Assembly (NCBI GenBank): GCA_963930775.1
Contig: OZ005693.1
Coordinates: forward strand, 4,588,001-4,652,000
Source: Cliona cf. orientalis
Lineage: Eukaryota; Porifera; Demospongiae; Clionaida; Clionaidae
Length of the DNA: 64,000 nt
Direction: 5' to 3'
Shown piece by piece: positions 32,701 through 43,900 of the stretch; position 1 is the first letter of the stretch, and every line of letters begins with the position of its first letter. The notes below the pieces were generated by a model. The model saw nothing but the letters and a program-made list of their open reading frames with translations. It did no database searches and had not been told where the DNA came from. The translations under genes were made by a program, and so were the position numbers.

Positions 32701-33889
32701 ATGCTAAAATTTATGGTAAGGGTCGTCTGAGAGAAAGTACTCAATCGAGGTATAGCTACTCAGCATAAAGGATCATGCCCAGTGCATGTAATGGTGAGGG
32801 TTCTGCACTCCTGTGCATAGGAATACCGTATGCTAATGAATAACAAATTCACTACCAATGATTATTGCCCTCCCAGTGAAAAAGTCTTACCTTAATATCT
32901 TCAGGTCTAGTCAGAACCACCAGCTGCCGAGTGACAATGAAGACGACATACAGTCCTCTCATTTCCAGAGCCCTAAAAAATATTATATCAATAAAGGCTC
33001 ATATCTTATATACACCTTAAGGTGTGATTATTGATCCCATTAAGGAGCGTGAATCGGCTCACTGGTGATCAACAAGAGTACATGGAAAATGCGTATAAAT
33101 AGCTGTATATAGGCCATTTGCCGTTTGGCTATCACCACGTGTACTCAAGCCCACTTCTATCATACCACAGTAATTTGAATTATTTCTATATATTATTATA
33201 GCTACCACAACATAATTAATAGCTACATTTGAAACTGTAGCTGTGTATTGCATCTAACCATACCTCCTGATGATCATAACAATTTTAATGGGCTAAACGT
33301 TCACAGCTTAAGTAGTCTATAGCTTATGCACCCCTGGAAATATTAAACCTTTACCAGCTTAGAAACTGATCCGCTAGTATTTTCTTTGATTCTGGCTTGA
33401 AACATTTGGCCAAGGTTGGGGCATGTCCAAAGAAAAAGCTGCATAATGAAGCAACAAACAACAATACATGGAACCCACAGGTGTACAGTAAAACCATGTA
33501 TATGTAGCTAAAAACTAAGCATTCAGTACTCGACTCTTTTCCATAAAAATTGTATCCGTGGCCATGCACACATGATAGAGTGCTAGTGATGGTGGCTAAC
33601 TTATCTCACAGAATACCACTGTCATAAAAGTGTAGTGATCAGACTAGGTCATAATCCTTTTGATTATTGAGATGATTAGTGACCCAATTCAGATTCAGAT
33701 ACTGAACTGATATATTTAACATGTGATTTAATATACAAACCTTGGCACTGCTGGAGAGGGGATGTGAGCATAGCCCCTCCTGCTCCGTATGATGTAGAGT
33801 GTCAGTGCCAGACATGCTGAAACTACCACAAACAAAACAGCTCCCAGCAGATATAAACCATAACACAGTAGGTCAGCCATGCCCCACAT
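26772..33889 (-). CDS. CYP46A1-like: CYP46-like cytochrome P450, gene C (15 exons)
   Basis: Exons in transcript order: 33741-33889, 33355-33438, 32891-32972, 32163-32230, 32018-32104, 31328-31466, 30717-30854, 30495-30645, 28766-28828, 27830-27902, 27642-27726, 27462-27572, 27164-27252, 26998-27067, 26772-26915. They total 1,533 nt (510 aa). All internal exon lengths equal those of A and B, but the protein is clearly more diverged and the introns do not align, so C split off earlier. It has an N-terminal anchor, WSPRRR C-helix, AGQETT, K-helix ESLR and heme loop FPFSVGPRSCIG. The exon 1 donor is GTTTGT, and the C-terminus is extended to KRQQ. The start could instead be the Met at 33880. It probably has the same ER monooxygenase activity with a shifted substrate range (inference). 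Confidence 0.86.
28398..28623. repeat. CCGTACAG-ended MITE in a P450 C intron
   Basis: The left end CCGTACAGCCGGAAAATTTT and the right end (AAATATTGGC...complement) AATATTTCCGGCTATACTG form inverted repeats of ~40 bp including GGCGGGGAATTAAATTTGGC. TA lies at both edges. The interior repeats the GCCAAATT/AATTTGGC theme in both orientations. The CCGTA starts and TA duplication link it to the elements at 20265 and 24053. Confidence 0.72.
29443..29701. repeat. MITE with GGCGTAGGAAGC inverted ends, nested
   Basis: AGTGGCGTAGGAAGC on the left is mirrored by GCTTCCTACGCCCCT on the right (~259 bp). The interior starts with a GGGGCGGCCGGGGCGGCC tract. It interrupts the older element at 29270-30447. 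The ends are related to those at 21370. Confidence 0.75.
29725..30398. repeat. MITE with GTGACCGGATTTGGGAAAAC ends, ATAT duplication, nested
   Basis: Inverted ends of ~28 bp (GTGACCGGATTTGGGAAAAC, then CCTC). ATAT lies at 29721-29724 and 30399-30402. The uninterrupted target is visible in the related element at 57145 (ATCACAATATTATAAGACG). It is ~674 bp, with a degenerate plus-strand stretch but no intact frame. Confidence 0.82.
31670..31905. repeat. Dispersed repeat, gene C copy
   Basis: This is the more diverged relative of 25110-25350, with the same order of the GGTGAGATCTATTCTTTG, CATGCC, GAGCAGAGCGA and CATCTGCGCATGC blocks. Confidence 0.5.
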
Positions 33890-34247
33890 CCTCGACCTCA
33901 AGAACAATTAATAATCAACAACGGAATCCGGAAGTAGGATTCTTCGGCCACGCCCATTTAAAATGCATCCGCAAACGTAGGTACTCGCCCCCTCTTTGGC
34001 TAAATTTGGACTAACTACTGCGGATGGGCCTTCTACATACCCTAGCTCAACATGAGCTTTAAAAGATGTATAATATTAAGTATACTCTTGATTATACATA
34101 GCTCCTGTATAATATTATTCATTATATAAATGTAATTACTGCTAGCTAATGACGTTCTACACATAGCCTACTGTAACAAACTAGCTATAGATCTAGTTGT
34201 AGTATGTAGTCAGTAGCTAGCTATCTGTTGGCTGAAGAGAATTTATT

Positions 34248-35055
34248 TCACATTTCACAAGTCAGAGAGAATGTTGCTCCCTGACCTATAATAATAACGT
34301 CATAAATGTGATACATATGAACCGTTGCCCTGTCATAGCACTGTGCAAAAACTTCAAAAGTCTCATGGCATGAGTGATGACCAATGGGATGCACATATTC
34401 ACTGCAGCTGCTCTTGTGTAGACACAGTTGCTCTACCCAATGACTCAGGTTAGACTCGTAGGTGGTGTGTTCACAATTAACATGTTGGAAGGCAGTAAAA
34501 GACCACATCTGAATCACTAATATAAAATTTAATTAACATACATGTAATAATAAATATATTATTATTATAATTAAATTTTGGTCCAATGGATATTGACAGA
34601 ACAACTTACTAGATTGTTGATCGGCATTAATTTCATCTAGAGATATCTGAATCAAAAATTTCGTCATGAATGCAATTGTAACCTTTACCAACCAGTGACA
34701 GGATATTATATATATACACTGCATGCATGTGTAAAAGGGATTTTCGCAGCAAGCCAGGTGCAGACCCTAAGGGGTAGCTTACTACTGATTCCAAGCTATT
34801 GTATCTAGTATAATTATTTCAAGTTGCGGGTATACTATTTTGGAAGTAGCAATATACTTCGGATGCATGGTGGAATATTAGCATGTGTAACATCTACTAT
34901 CCAGTATCATAATATATAACGGCCTGCATAGGATCAACCCTGTACATTTAAAGACAAAACAGCATAATACTTACTTTCACCTCGTTGCCATGAGTCATTA
35001 GTGCTCCATTGAATAGGAGAGCAAAGCAGAGAGAGAAGCTGATAAAGGAGTCCAT
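34248..35055 (-). CDS. Small secreted six-cysteine protein (3 exons)
   Basis: Exons 34975-35055, 34610-34646 and 34248-34516 join in phase (81 + 37 + 269 = 387 nt, 128 aa). Exon 1 is a clean signal peptide, M-D-S-F-I-S-F-S-L-C-F-A-L-L-F-N-G-A, ending exactly at a GTAAGT donor. Exon 3 uses the acceptor TTTATATTAG/TGATT. The mature part has six cysteines, the number expected for three disulfides, with spacing C-x18-C-x5-C-x11-C-x10-C ahead of a final C three residues from the end, plus many histidines. No family recognised. It lies just upstream of P450 gene C on the same strand. The gene model rests on splice signals, phase agreement and the signal peptide only. Confidence 0.6.
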
Positions 35056-35099
35056 CTTCACCAGTGTAGTTAGTGTAACTTAGCAGTTTTCTGTAGGTA

Positions 35100-36190
35100 T
35101 AGCTAACAATGACTCAATAGCTACTGGACCTAAGCTTATATACATAGCTAAAGAGCTATAGCTATAATTATTATACTCATTGCAAACACTTGCCTATAAT
35201 TAAGGCAGGAAGTATCATGATAGACTAGATTTTGCAGCTTCCTTAACTTCATTATAATGTCATTATAATGCCAACATGTTAGCTACGTACGCTTTGCAGT
35301 GACTGCAAAATTGTGACGCTCATGCATACATACCACTCAGGTAGATACTTATAAGATCATTATCACTGTACAGTAAAAAATATTAAGCTAAACACCCAAT
35401 TACTAACAGTATTATAACACCGGGCCGCTTGTACAAGCTAAGCTATAATGTGGTTAGCTACTAAGCTAAGTTATAATATTGGTAGATATACATATATTAC
35501 TATGCAGTGGTGATGTGAACACCTGCTTTATCAAGGTAGGAAGCATTGTGATGGAGCTTCCTAGACTTCATTACATCAAATGCAATCTAATGTGGATCAC
35601 ATGTACAATTAAGTATAATTGCTTTAAAAAAAGCAAATTGTCCTCATGTAGAACCAGATATGCTCAGCGGAAATTGCTTGTATTATACAATGTCACATAC
35701 ATTCATGAGTAGCTATATAGGTCTATTGACCATCTCAAGGGTATGTCATTAATATTATTTATGGAGGGATACAGGCTGTTGATAATAAAGGTTGGGCCTT
35801 GAGATGAGGGATTTTTGTCCACCCAAAAATAATGATCATAAATCATCTGGCCCGGGACGAGGAGATAAGGGAGGGAGTCTATGGGCATGGACATGTTACA
35901 CCTGAGCCAAATTGCAATGAGATCCTTTAGTGACTGTGTATGGTTTGGTGTTTAGACTCTCGTAATTGGTATGACTGTAATCCACTGCTCAAGCATAAAC
36001 AATGAATGGATAATTACGTCTAAATTGAAACTGCATGTGTTAATTCACCTGAGTTAGATAAAGTGGCTATACATTGCATGCCATGCATTGCAAGCATTCC
36101 GTGATTACATTGAAAAGCATTAATTGTTATCGCATAGAGCAGATATTATTTCTTAGCAAACAAATAGCTACATCATCATACTTATCATCA
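35100..36190. other. Intergenic, no gene seen
   Basis: AT-rich sequence between the secreted-protein gene and the broken transporter. Short frames only. It should contain the promoter of the secreted-protein gene and the former 5' flank of the transporter pseudogene, but I see no distinctive motif. Confidence 0.5.
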
Positions 36191-36192
36191 GT

Positions 36193-37946
36193 ATGAATCC
36201 AGAGACTCAGCCATTGTTCTCAACGGTAAAAAAATTAATGATCACAGAAACCTGAATATTGAGGTAGACAGAATGAGATGTGGTGGTCTGTGTTCTAAAC
36301 TTAGAGAATTTACAAAGCTATCTTGCTCATTTTGGCATGGACAATGATTGTTGGTGAGTTGCTCATAAAACTTTTATTGATAACTACGTACCCACTGGGA
36401 AGAATCACTTTGTTAATTCAGTATCATCACCCTTGGCCTTTGTCTATGCTATACTAGCAGTGATTGCTATATTTTATCCACTCAGTGGTTTACTTGCTGA
36501 TATCTATTGTGGACGATTCAAGATGGTCATGATTGGTCTGAACTTTCTTTTGTTTTCTTTGGTCATAGTCATTGTGCAACTGATTGGGCAGTTACAAGAC
36601 ATGCCCACAGGCTCCTTGAATTTGACCCTCCCGAGGAGCTTGTTCCAACTTATGTCACCCTCTTCAGCGCATTCTATCTTGTAGTGGTAGGTGTTGTAGC
36701 TTTCCAGGCAAATTTTATTCAGCTTGGTTTGGACCAATTAATGGATGCCTCAAGCAAACACTGAGCATTTTTGTTCATTTGGCAATTTTGGCCGACACAG
36801 CAGGAGCAGCCATTGTTATTACCAATGTAGCTTTTGCTGCATGTCCAAAAGTAGCTACACATCATAGTTAGGATAGCATGCTGCATTGTTCCATCGTTAC
36901 CTTTCATATGTTTTCCATTTCTCAATATCCTTGCTTGCTGCAAGCATACCAAGTGGTTTTACATTGAGCCTGGTCATGTAATCCTTATACAGAAATGTGA
37001 TTAACGTGCTCAATTTTGCCAGAAAGTTTAAGTACCCACTTCAACGCAGTGCTTTCACTTACTGTGATGATGAAAGACCATCTAGAATAGATTTTGCTGA
37101 GCTAAGGTATGGAGGACCTTTCACAACTGAACATTGTCAAGTGGAAGATGTCAAGACATTTTTAAGGATGTTGAAATTGCTTCTCTGTCTTGGTATAATT
37201 TTTATAGTCGAGATTCCCATTTCATTTGTCGCATTTAACATATTTGGAGCACACATAGGTTACAAAGCAGATTTTATTAGCCGCTGCACAGTTTGGGCAA
37301 TTCTAGATCTTGAGAGTAGTTCTTTAAGGTACATAATGGTTATTGCCCATATATATATTTATAAGGTCTTATATGGAAGATGGACTTCAATGTTTATTCG
37401 TTTGTCTGCTGGCTTACTTCTTTATATCCTTGGTACTGTGTCTATACTGGCCATTGCACATACACGAGGTCCAACACTTCCCATGCTCTGACATACCCTA
37501 TTCTAAAGATGCACTGGGGAGTAGCTACTTGTTCTTCCAAACATTCTTCTTGGATTAGGTGTACCGATTGTCATGGCTACAATTCTTGAATTCATCTCAG
37601 CTCAAAGCCCTCACTCTATGAAAGGTCTGCTCATTGGTGTCTTCTTTGCCATTAAAGGCTTCTTTCAGCTGATCAGCTCCATTGCCCTTGTTCCCATTTC
37701 TTCTGACAGCATTTGGTCTAAAGGAAGCATAAGAGAGCGCCCTCCGGTTACTAACTGTTGTTTTACCTACTTTCTATTCACTGTAGTGTTCACTCTGTTT
37801 GGTCTTGCATTGTTTTCAATGGTGGTTAAGCGGTACAAGTATAGAGAGATGACAGACCATATGATCACAGTGTGATAGAATAAACATTTCATCGACGAAA
37901 TCTGATGAGATCACCAACTCCAGATTATGATGATCTTGATGCGTAA
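36193..37946 (+). pseudogene. Broken POT/SLC15-like transporter (plus strand)
   Basis: From the N-terminal MNPETQPLFS to a C-terminal LMRSPTPDYDDLDA-like remnant it parallels the intact gene at 41566-43431. The frame is lost early (stop soon after LMITET), regained at 36433 (MAFVYAILAVIAIFYPLSGL), lost again near 36680, regained at 36997-37491 (FARKFKYPLQRSAFTYCDD, YGGPFTTE) and at 37573-37875 (LEFISAQSPHSMKGLLIGVF). Several stops, frameshifts and a deletion after ALTYP are visible. It is in inverted orientation to the intact copy. Confidence 0.85.
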
Positions 37947-38590
37947 ATTAAACAGAGATTAGCATTTTAATCATGAAGATAGAGTCTCAAGCTCTGAATT
38001 ATGATAATCTAGACGTGATCGTTTGTTGACATTGTAAGCATTATTATGGCTATAATATTATTATTGTTTTGTTTTATGGATAAAAAACTTTATATTCCAG
38101 CTGTGAGTTTTCAATGTTTCATAACGAGGAAGATATAACAGTGAAACGGTCATAGTTAGTGCATAAATCTTTAGCAGTCCTCTAGTTGATCACTTAGTCT
38201 AATACTGAGTGGAGGCCTTCACATTCATTCAGATTCAAATTCTGTCATGGTTGCATGGTAACAGAAAAACTGTACTAGATCACCACAGACCCTTCCATTC
38301 ATGATTATTATTATATACAATTGCAATAAAAGGCACCATAGCATTTTCTTGTTTCCACTGTATATAAAGCTAGCTATGCCTTTTCTGGCATGTGTGCTGT
38401 ACATGTACTATCATGCTCACTGACTGTGGCTGGAATCAACTTTTGATATGATCACCTAGGTCTCTCTCAACACAGACCCTGTCCCTTTCTCGCCGCTCTG
38501 AAGCTCATGCGCAGTGCTGAGCACTTTAATATCGTACCAAGAAATTTTGCAACATTTAGATTGACTATACAAGAATATTGAGATTCTTGG
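37947..38590. other. Intergenic, nothing recognised
   Basis: 3' flank of the transporter pseudogene. AT-rich, no long frame and no paired repeat detected. Confidence 0.4.
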
Positions 38591-38603
38591 TTGAGTAAGA
38601 AAT

Positions 38604-38762
38604 CTAGTATGCATAGCAACTGCACTCATTCTTTTTACACCAACCCTGCCAGAATAAGAATGATAAAATTCTTGCCATAATTATTATGTCTTTATCATTC
38701 TTATTCTGCCAGTGTTGGTATATAAAAGAACGAGTGCATTTGCTATGTGTACTGAATTAGAT
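38604..38762. repeat. Long near-perfect hairpin (~70-bp arms)
   Basis: The left arm (GCATAGCAACTGCACTCATT, CTTTTTACACCAACCCTGCC, AGAATAAGAATGATAAA) pairs with the right arm (TTTATCATTCTTATTCTGCC through CAAATGCTATGTG) with ~8 differences and a loop of ~20 nt. It could be a short MITE. A transcript would fold into a long hairpin of the size reported for some sponge small-RNA precursors (inference). Confidence 0.7.
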
Positions 38763-38818
38763 TGAAATTCAATGAAATACAAATATCTCAAGGAGGAATA
38801 GCTAGCTATACCAGTGGG

Positions 38819-39949
38819 CAGCCACAGTGGCCTGGACGCACAGATGTCAAACACCAAATGGGACAGTATACATTAAGAGTAAACTAATTAAGTATGTAGT
38901 CTGATCCATTTTTATAGTTCCATCTCCCGAAATTAAGGTATACTATTATTACTGTATACAATGATACAGTCTTCACTTTGATCAGTAGGGTCGAATTGGA
39001 TCCAAATGTGGACACAAAATAACAGTTTCGGGGTTGTAGCCATGCATACTCAAGCAGCTCAGTATTACTCCAATCATAAACTACCAATAGCTCAGAAGCA
39101 CACACGTTTACAGCAGGTGTTAGATACCATCAAATTATGGGGAGTAGTGATGGCAGCAATAACGTCAGTCTATATAAAAGTGAAACGTAAGTTATAAATG
39201 TACTGAGTTTATCAGATAATAATCTTCTAGCTTATAGATTTTGCAATGTTTACGACACTTGCATGTTGACTTTACCAAAGGTTTAATGACTTTGATTGAT
39301 TCATTGTGCTTATGAGTCACCCAGATATGTAGATCTTGAGATCTGACGATTTTTGTGCTGACAACAACAACAGAAGACAGGCAAAACTGAAATTCCTTAA
39401 TTGCTGCATACATTTGCACAGGGTGATAAACAATAATAATGTTGAATCCAAATAATAAGAAATACTAGAGTAAACAAGAGCTGATAAAAACCTAATGATA
39501 TTGCTTATAATATTTGTATGTAGTCTTTCAAACAGCAAAAAGATCATGCACAGATTTTTTGCTTGCCCTAAAACTACTCCATGCACCGCAGTGTAATATA
39601 CGTACCTCAATAGAGACAATATATCTAACGACATGTACATATGCATAGACTTACTGTCGGGTAAATCTGATACAAGCTTCATAACAATGTTCATGCATGT
39701 ATCTATTTGATACACAGTACAAACTGAAAGTATTTGTTAGTGTTGTATACTAAATATCACCTGATGTTCTCTCAAGAGGTAGCTACATTGTATGTACACT
39801 GTATTTACTATGGCTAAAATGTGAGTGACACTGCAATTGCTCTTTGGCTATTGTCAAAATCACATTCAGCATCTTAGAGATCTGATCTATTAGCTACATC
39901 TGTCTTGGAAATGCACCAATGAAGAGAACACTGTCACACATGCACCAAG
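38819..39949. repeat. Tandem duplication, unit 1
   Basis: The segment beginning CAGCCACAGTGGCCTGGACG is repeated directly at 39950-41160 at roughly 90% identity by eye. It includes a shared GACGCACAGATGTCAAACAC start, a GGTCGAATTGGATCCAAATG block and the GAGATCTG(A/G)CGATTTTT block seen in P450 introns. No convincing ORF. Confidence 0.75.
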
Positions 39950-41160
39950 GCCATCAGTGGCTTGGACGCACAGATGTCAAACACCGAATGGGACAGTATA
40001 CATTAAGAGTAAGTTGTGGAAACTAATTGTTATAAGTATGTAGTCTGATCCATTTTTATACTAGGTTCCATCTCCTGAAATTTCAATGTTTATAAGGTAT
40101 TACTCTTTACTCTATACAATGGTACAGTGATCAGTAGGGTCGAATTGGATCCAAATGTGGACACAAAATTAATGTCACAGTTTTGGGGTTGTAACAACGC
40201 ATACACAATCAGCTCAGTAATACTCTAATCATAAACTACCAATAGTTCAAAAGTATACACACATTTGCAGCAGGTGTTAGATACTATCCTTCATTATAAT
40301 TATGGGGAGTAGTGGCAGCAATAACTTCAGTCTAAAAGTGAAACGTAAGTTAATAAATGTACTGATAATTTTGTCAGATAATAATCTTCTACGTAGCTTG
40401 TAGATTTTGCAATGTTTACAACACTTGTGAACTTTACCAAAAGAGTATAAAGTTTTTCAATGACTTTGATTGATTCATTGTGCTTATTAGTCACTCAGAT
40501 ATCTAGATCTCGAGATCTGGCGATTTTTATGCTGACAACAACAACAGAAGACAGGCAAAACTGAAACTCCTTAATTGCTGCATAGCTAGCTACATGTACA
40601 TGTGTGCAGAGAATAAACAAGAATCCAAATAATTATGGAATACTAGAGTAAACAAGAGCAGATAAAAGACTAATGATAATATAGTTTGTAATTTTTGTAT
40701 GCATGTAGCCTCTTTCAAACAGAAAAAAAGATCAAAGATTGTTTGCTTGCCCTAAAACACTTCACAGTATAATACGTAGGACAATAGAGACAATGGTACA
40801 GTACGTATCTACCAACATGTACGTACATATGCATAGACTTAATGTACAGTGGTACATCTGATACAAACTTCATAACAATGTTTATGCATGTATCTATTAG
40901 GTACACAGTACAAACTGAAAGTATTTGTTAGTGTTGTGTACTATAGCTAAATATCACCAGATGTCCACTCAAGAGCTAGATTGTATGCAAACTGAATTAA
41001 TATCATTAATTTTACTACGGGTAAAAAGTGAGTGACACTGTAATTGCTCTTTGGCTATTGTCAAAACCACATTCAGTGTCTTAGAGATCTGATTTATTAG
41101 CTATACATTGTATTTGTCTTCGAAATGCACGAATGAAGATCACACACATGCACCAAGGCC
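39950..41160. repeat. Tandem duplication, unit 2
   Basis: Direct neighbour copy of 38819-39949, with small insertions. Both units end near CATGCACCAAGGCCA, which marks the repeat boundary. It lies in the 3' flank of the intact transporter gene. Confidence 0.75.
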
Positions 41161-41565
41161 ACATCATGATAATTTGGTATAAGAATGCTCATGGATGGAC
41201 TTTACTGAAGTTGTATCCCAAAATTACATATTTTAATTATGTATAGTGCCAATATTTAATATGATATTGTATATTGTGGCTCATGCTGTATCTGGTTTGG
41301 GTATTTACATGCAATAATAATTATTATCAGGTCTGTCAAACACGAGATATGATTCTTGTCAACATGAATGCAATTAAACTACAGGATCAATAAACAATAA
41401 TCACATTCACACTATTTAATGATGAAAATTTTCAAAACAGCTAGAAAAACTAATAGTAAGTAAAATAACTGTACATATATATAATAATATATCTAGAGAC
41501 AAAGTTTAGCTATATATAATAATATAGCATAGCAGATAGTATTAATTTTGTTAATAACCTTAAAT

Positions 41566-43431
41566 TTATGAATCAAGATCTTCTGAATCATAATCTGGAG
41601 TAGGTGATCTCATCAAATTTCGTCGGTGAAATATTTCCTCTACCACACTTTGATCGTAAGGTCTGTCATCTCTCTCTCTGTATTTGTATCGCTTAGCCAT
41701 GATGGAAAACACAATGAAGCCAAACAGAGCGACAACAATTGTGAACAAAAAGTAGGTGAAACAACAATTAGTAACTGGAGGGTGCTCTCTTATGCTACCT
41801 TTAGACCAAATACTGTCCGAAGAAATGGGAACAAGGGCAATGGAGCTGATCAGCTGAAAGAAACCTTTAATGGCAAAGAAGACTCCAATGAGGAGACCTT
41901 TCATAGAGTGAGGGCTTTGAGCTGAGATGAACTCAAGAACTGTAGCCATGATAATTGGTGGACCCATAGCAAGAAGAACGTTTGGAAGAATAAGCACTCC
42001 CCAATGCATCTTAAGAATAGGGTATGTCAAAGCATGCGCATTATTCGCCCTTGTGTATGAGAACATGCAGTGGCTACCAGTGCCTAGATCATCCACGGAG
42101 TGAAGGTGACCTGCTAGGTCAATGGCCAGCATAGACACAGTGCCAAGGATATAAAGAACTAAGCCTGCATGCAAGCGTGTGGTTATTGATATCCTGTAGC
42201 TACGCAATACTATGAAAGCGTAAAAAGGTAAGAAGATGGATGCAATTGTGTACCTCAGGGCACTACTCTCAAAGATTGCCCAAATTTTACAGCGGCTGAT
42301 AAAGTCTTCCCTATTACCAGTATGAAGTCCAAACGTTTTGAATCCAATATAAGAGGTAGGAACTTCCATCACAAAAGTTGCACCAAGACTGAGAAGCAAT
42401 GTAAAGATCCGCAAAAATGCTTTAACATCTTCTACTTGTTCAGTTGTGAAAGGTCCTCCATACCTTGACTTAGCAAAGTCTATTCTAGATGGCCTTTCAT
42501 CATCACAGTAAGTGAAGGCACTGCGTTGAAGTGGGTACTTGTGCTTTCTGGCAAAGTTGAGCACCTTAAGCACATTCCGGTACGGATTACGATGACCGGG
42601 CTCAGTGTAGAACCATTGCCGCTTACAACAAGTTATGATTAATAGAAATGGAATACTAAATACAATTAGAATCGGTAAAGCACTGAAAGCAATTTTAACT
42701 GTAATTTGTGATGTTGGACACTCAAGCAGTGCACCACCAATGTCCATAAGGGCTGTTCCCAAAACATTTGCCCAAATTGCCAAGTGAATAAAGATGCTAA
42801 GACCTCTACTCGGGGTATCCATAAGTTGGTCCAGCCCCAACTGAATGAAGTTTGCCTGAAAGGCTACAACACCGAATAGTGACAGACATAATGTACCAAA
42901 GCCAATGAAGTAGACAGGAGCAACTTCTTTAAAAGGATATTCTTGAAGGAGGGGTTTTGATATATGATGGCCAAATTTTGTTATAGTACCAAGCCAAACA
43001 AGAATAACAATTAAGGTGGAAAAACAGAATACAAGAAAGCCAAGACCAATCATGACCATCTTGAATCGTCCACAATACACATCAGCTAGAAAACCACCGA
43101 GTGGATAAAACATAGCAATCACTGCTAGTATAGCATAGACAAAAGCCAAGGGAGACGATACTGAATTGGCAAAATGATAACTTTCTTTATTACTAAAAGG
43201 CACGTAGTTTGCAATAAATCCCCCAATCAGTAATTGCTCGAAAGCAAGTACCTCACCAACAATCATTGTCCACACCAGAATGAGTACAACAGCTTTGTGC
43301 TGTAGATAAACTTGTCTGCAACAAAATCTGATATCATCACAGTATTTGCGATGAGGAACCTTTGAGTTTGTGTCACTCTTGCATAATTTTGAAAGCAATG
43401 GTTGAGTTTCACGATCCACCATTATTAGCAA
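41566..43431 (-). CDS. POT/SLC15-like proton-coupled transporter, single exon
   Basis: A 621-aa MFS protein with about 12 hydrophobic segments. The PTR/POT signature is visible: FYPLGGFLADVYCGRFKMV (loop 2-3, A-D-x-x-x-G-R-F) at ~111-129, the central loop RSAFTYCDDERPSR-D and YGGPFTTEQVEDVK, and the later LEFISAQSPHSMKGLLIGVF segment. POT members carry di/tripeptides, histidine or nitrate with protons. The TM1 region reads GEVLAFEQLLIGG, so the usual E-x-x-E-R-F coupling motif is altered (Q for R), and substrate and coupling are uncertain. The N-terminus has an ETQPLL acidic dileucine-like signal, which in SLC15A3/A4-type proteins goes with endolysosomal targeting (inference). The start may be the Met at residue 4. 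It is the only intact member of three here. Confidence 0.85.
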   Translation of the reverse strand: MLIMVDRETQPLLSKLCKSDTNSKVPHRKYCDDIRFCCRQVYLQHKAVVLILVWTMIVGEVLAFEQLLIGGFIANYVPFSNKESYHFANSVSSPLAFVYAILAVIAMFYPLGGFLADVYCGRFKMVMIGLGFLVFCFSTLIVILVWLGTITKFGHHISKPLLQEYPFKEVAPVYFIGFGTLCLSLFGVVAFQANFIQLGLDQLMDTPSRGLSIFIHLAIWANVLGTALMDIGGALLECPTSQITVKIAFSALPILIVFSIPFLLIITCCKRQWFYTEPGHRNPYRNVLKVLNFARKHKYPLQRSAFTYCDDERPSRIDFAKSRYGGPFTTEQVEDVKAFLRIFTLLLSLGATFVMEVPTSYIGFKTFGLHTGNREDFISRCKIWAIFESSALRYTIASIFLPFYAFIVLRSYRISITTRLHAGLVLYILGTVSMLAIDLAGHLHSVDDLGTGSHCMFSYTRANNAHALTYPILKMHWGVLILPNVLLAMGPPIIMATVLEFISAQSPHSMKGLLIGVFFAIKGFFQLISSIALVPISSDSIWSKGSIREHPPVTNCCFTYFLFTIVVALFGFIVFSIMAKRYKYRERDDRPYDQSVVEEIFHRRNLMRSPTPDYDSEDLDS

Positions 43432-43900
43432 ACTTCAATGATAAGTGAACATGCATATGACAACTATAACCAATATTCTTAAATCTTAAAAATACTCCTG
43501 AAGTTCCATAGTGTTGATTCATTGATTTATATAGAGTATGAAAAAAATTCCAGAAAGGTGCCTGTGTGGAAATTTGGTTAGAAGCCGTGTGAATCAAAGC
43601 TGGCACCACACATGATTTATGTACACAATCCATACAAAAATGGAACTGAAAATAACTGCACGTAAAGTAGTTAGGCTACTGGTCATGAACTACGTAACTA
43701 TTAATAAGGTTCGTTCAATGAAGTCCATAAAACTTCCCAACAGGCTGTTTGTATTAGTAGTAAAGAATGAAATCTCAAATGGGAGGACTAGCTAGAGAAA
43801 TAAATTTATGGGCTCTAAATCAATTAACCTGAAGAGGATCACCAAGTTCTTATAATCACATTTGTAGTGCTCCAGGCCAAGGTGTGAGTAGAGGAGAGGT
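43432..43900. repeat. 5' flank of the transporter, duplicated at 63470-63930
   Basis: Beginning right at the start codon, this flank (AACTTCAATGA(T/C)AAGTGAAC, GTTGATTCATT(G/C)ATTTATATAGA, AACTTCCCAACAGGCTGTTTG, CTCAAATGGGAGGACTAG) recurs in the same orientation near the right end of the window. It should contain this gene's promoter. Confidence 0.7.

Noticed and set aside
41626-41925. 99-aa plus-strand frame opposite the transporter C-terminus
   Set aside because: Antisense shadow; no features.
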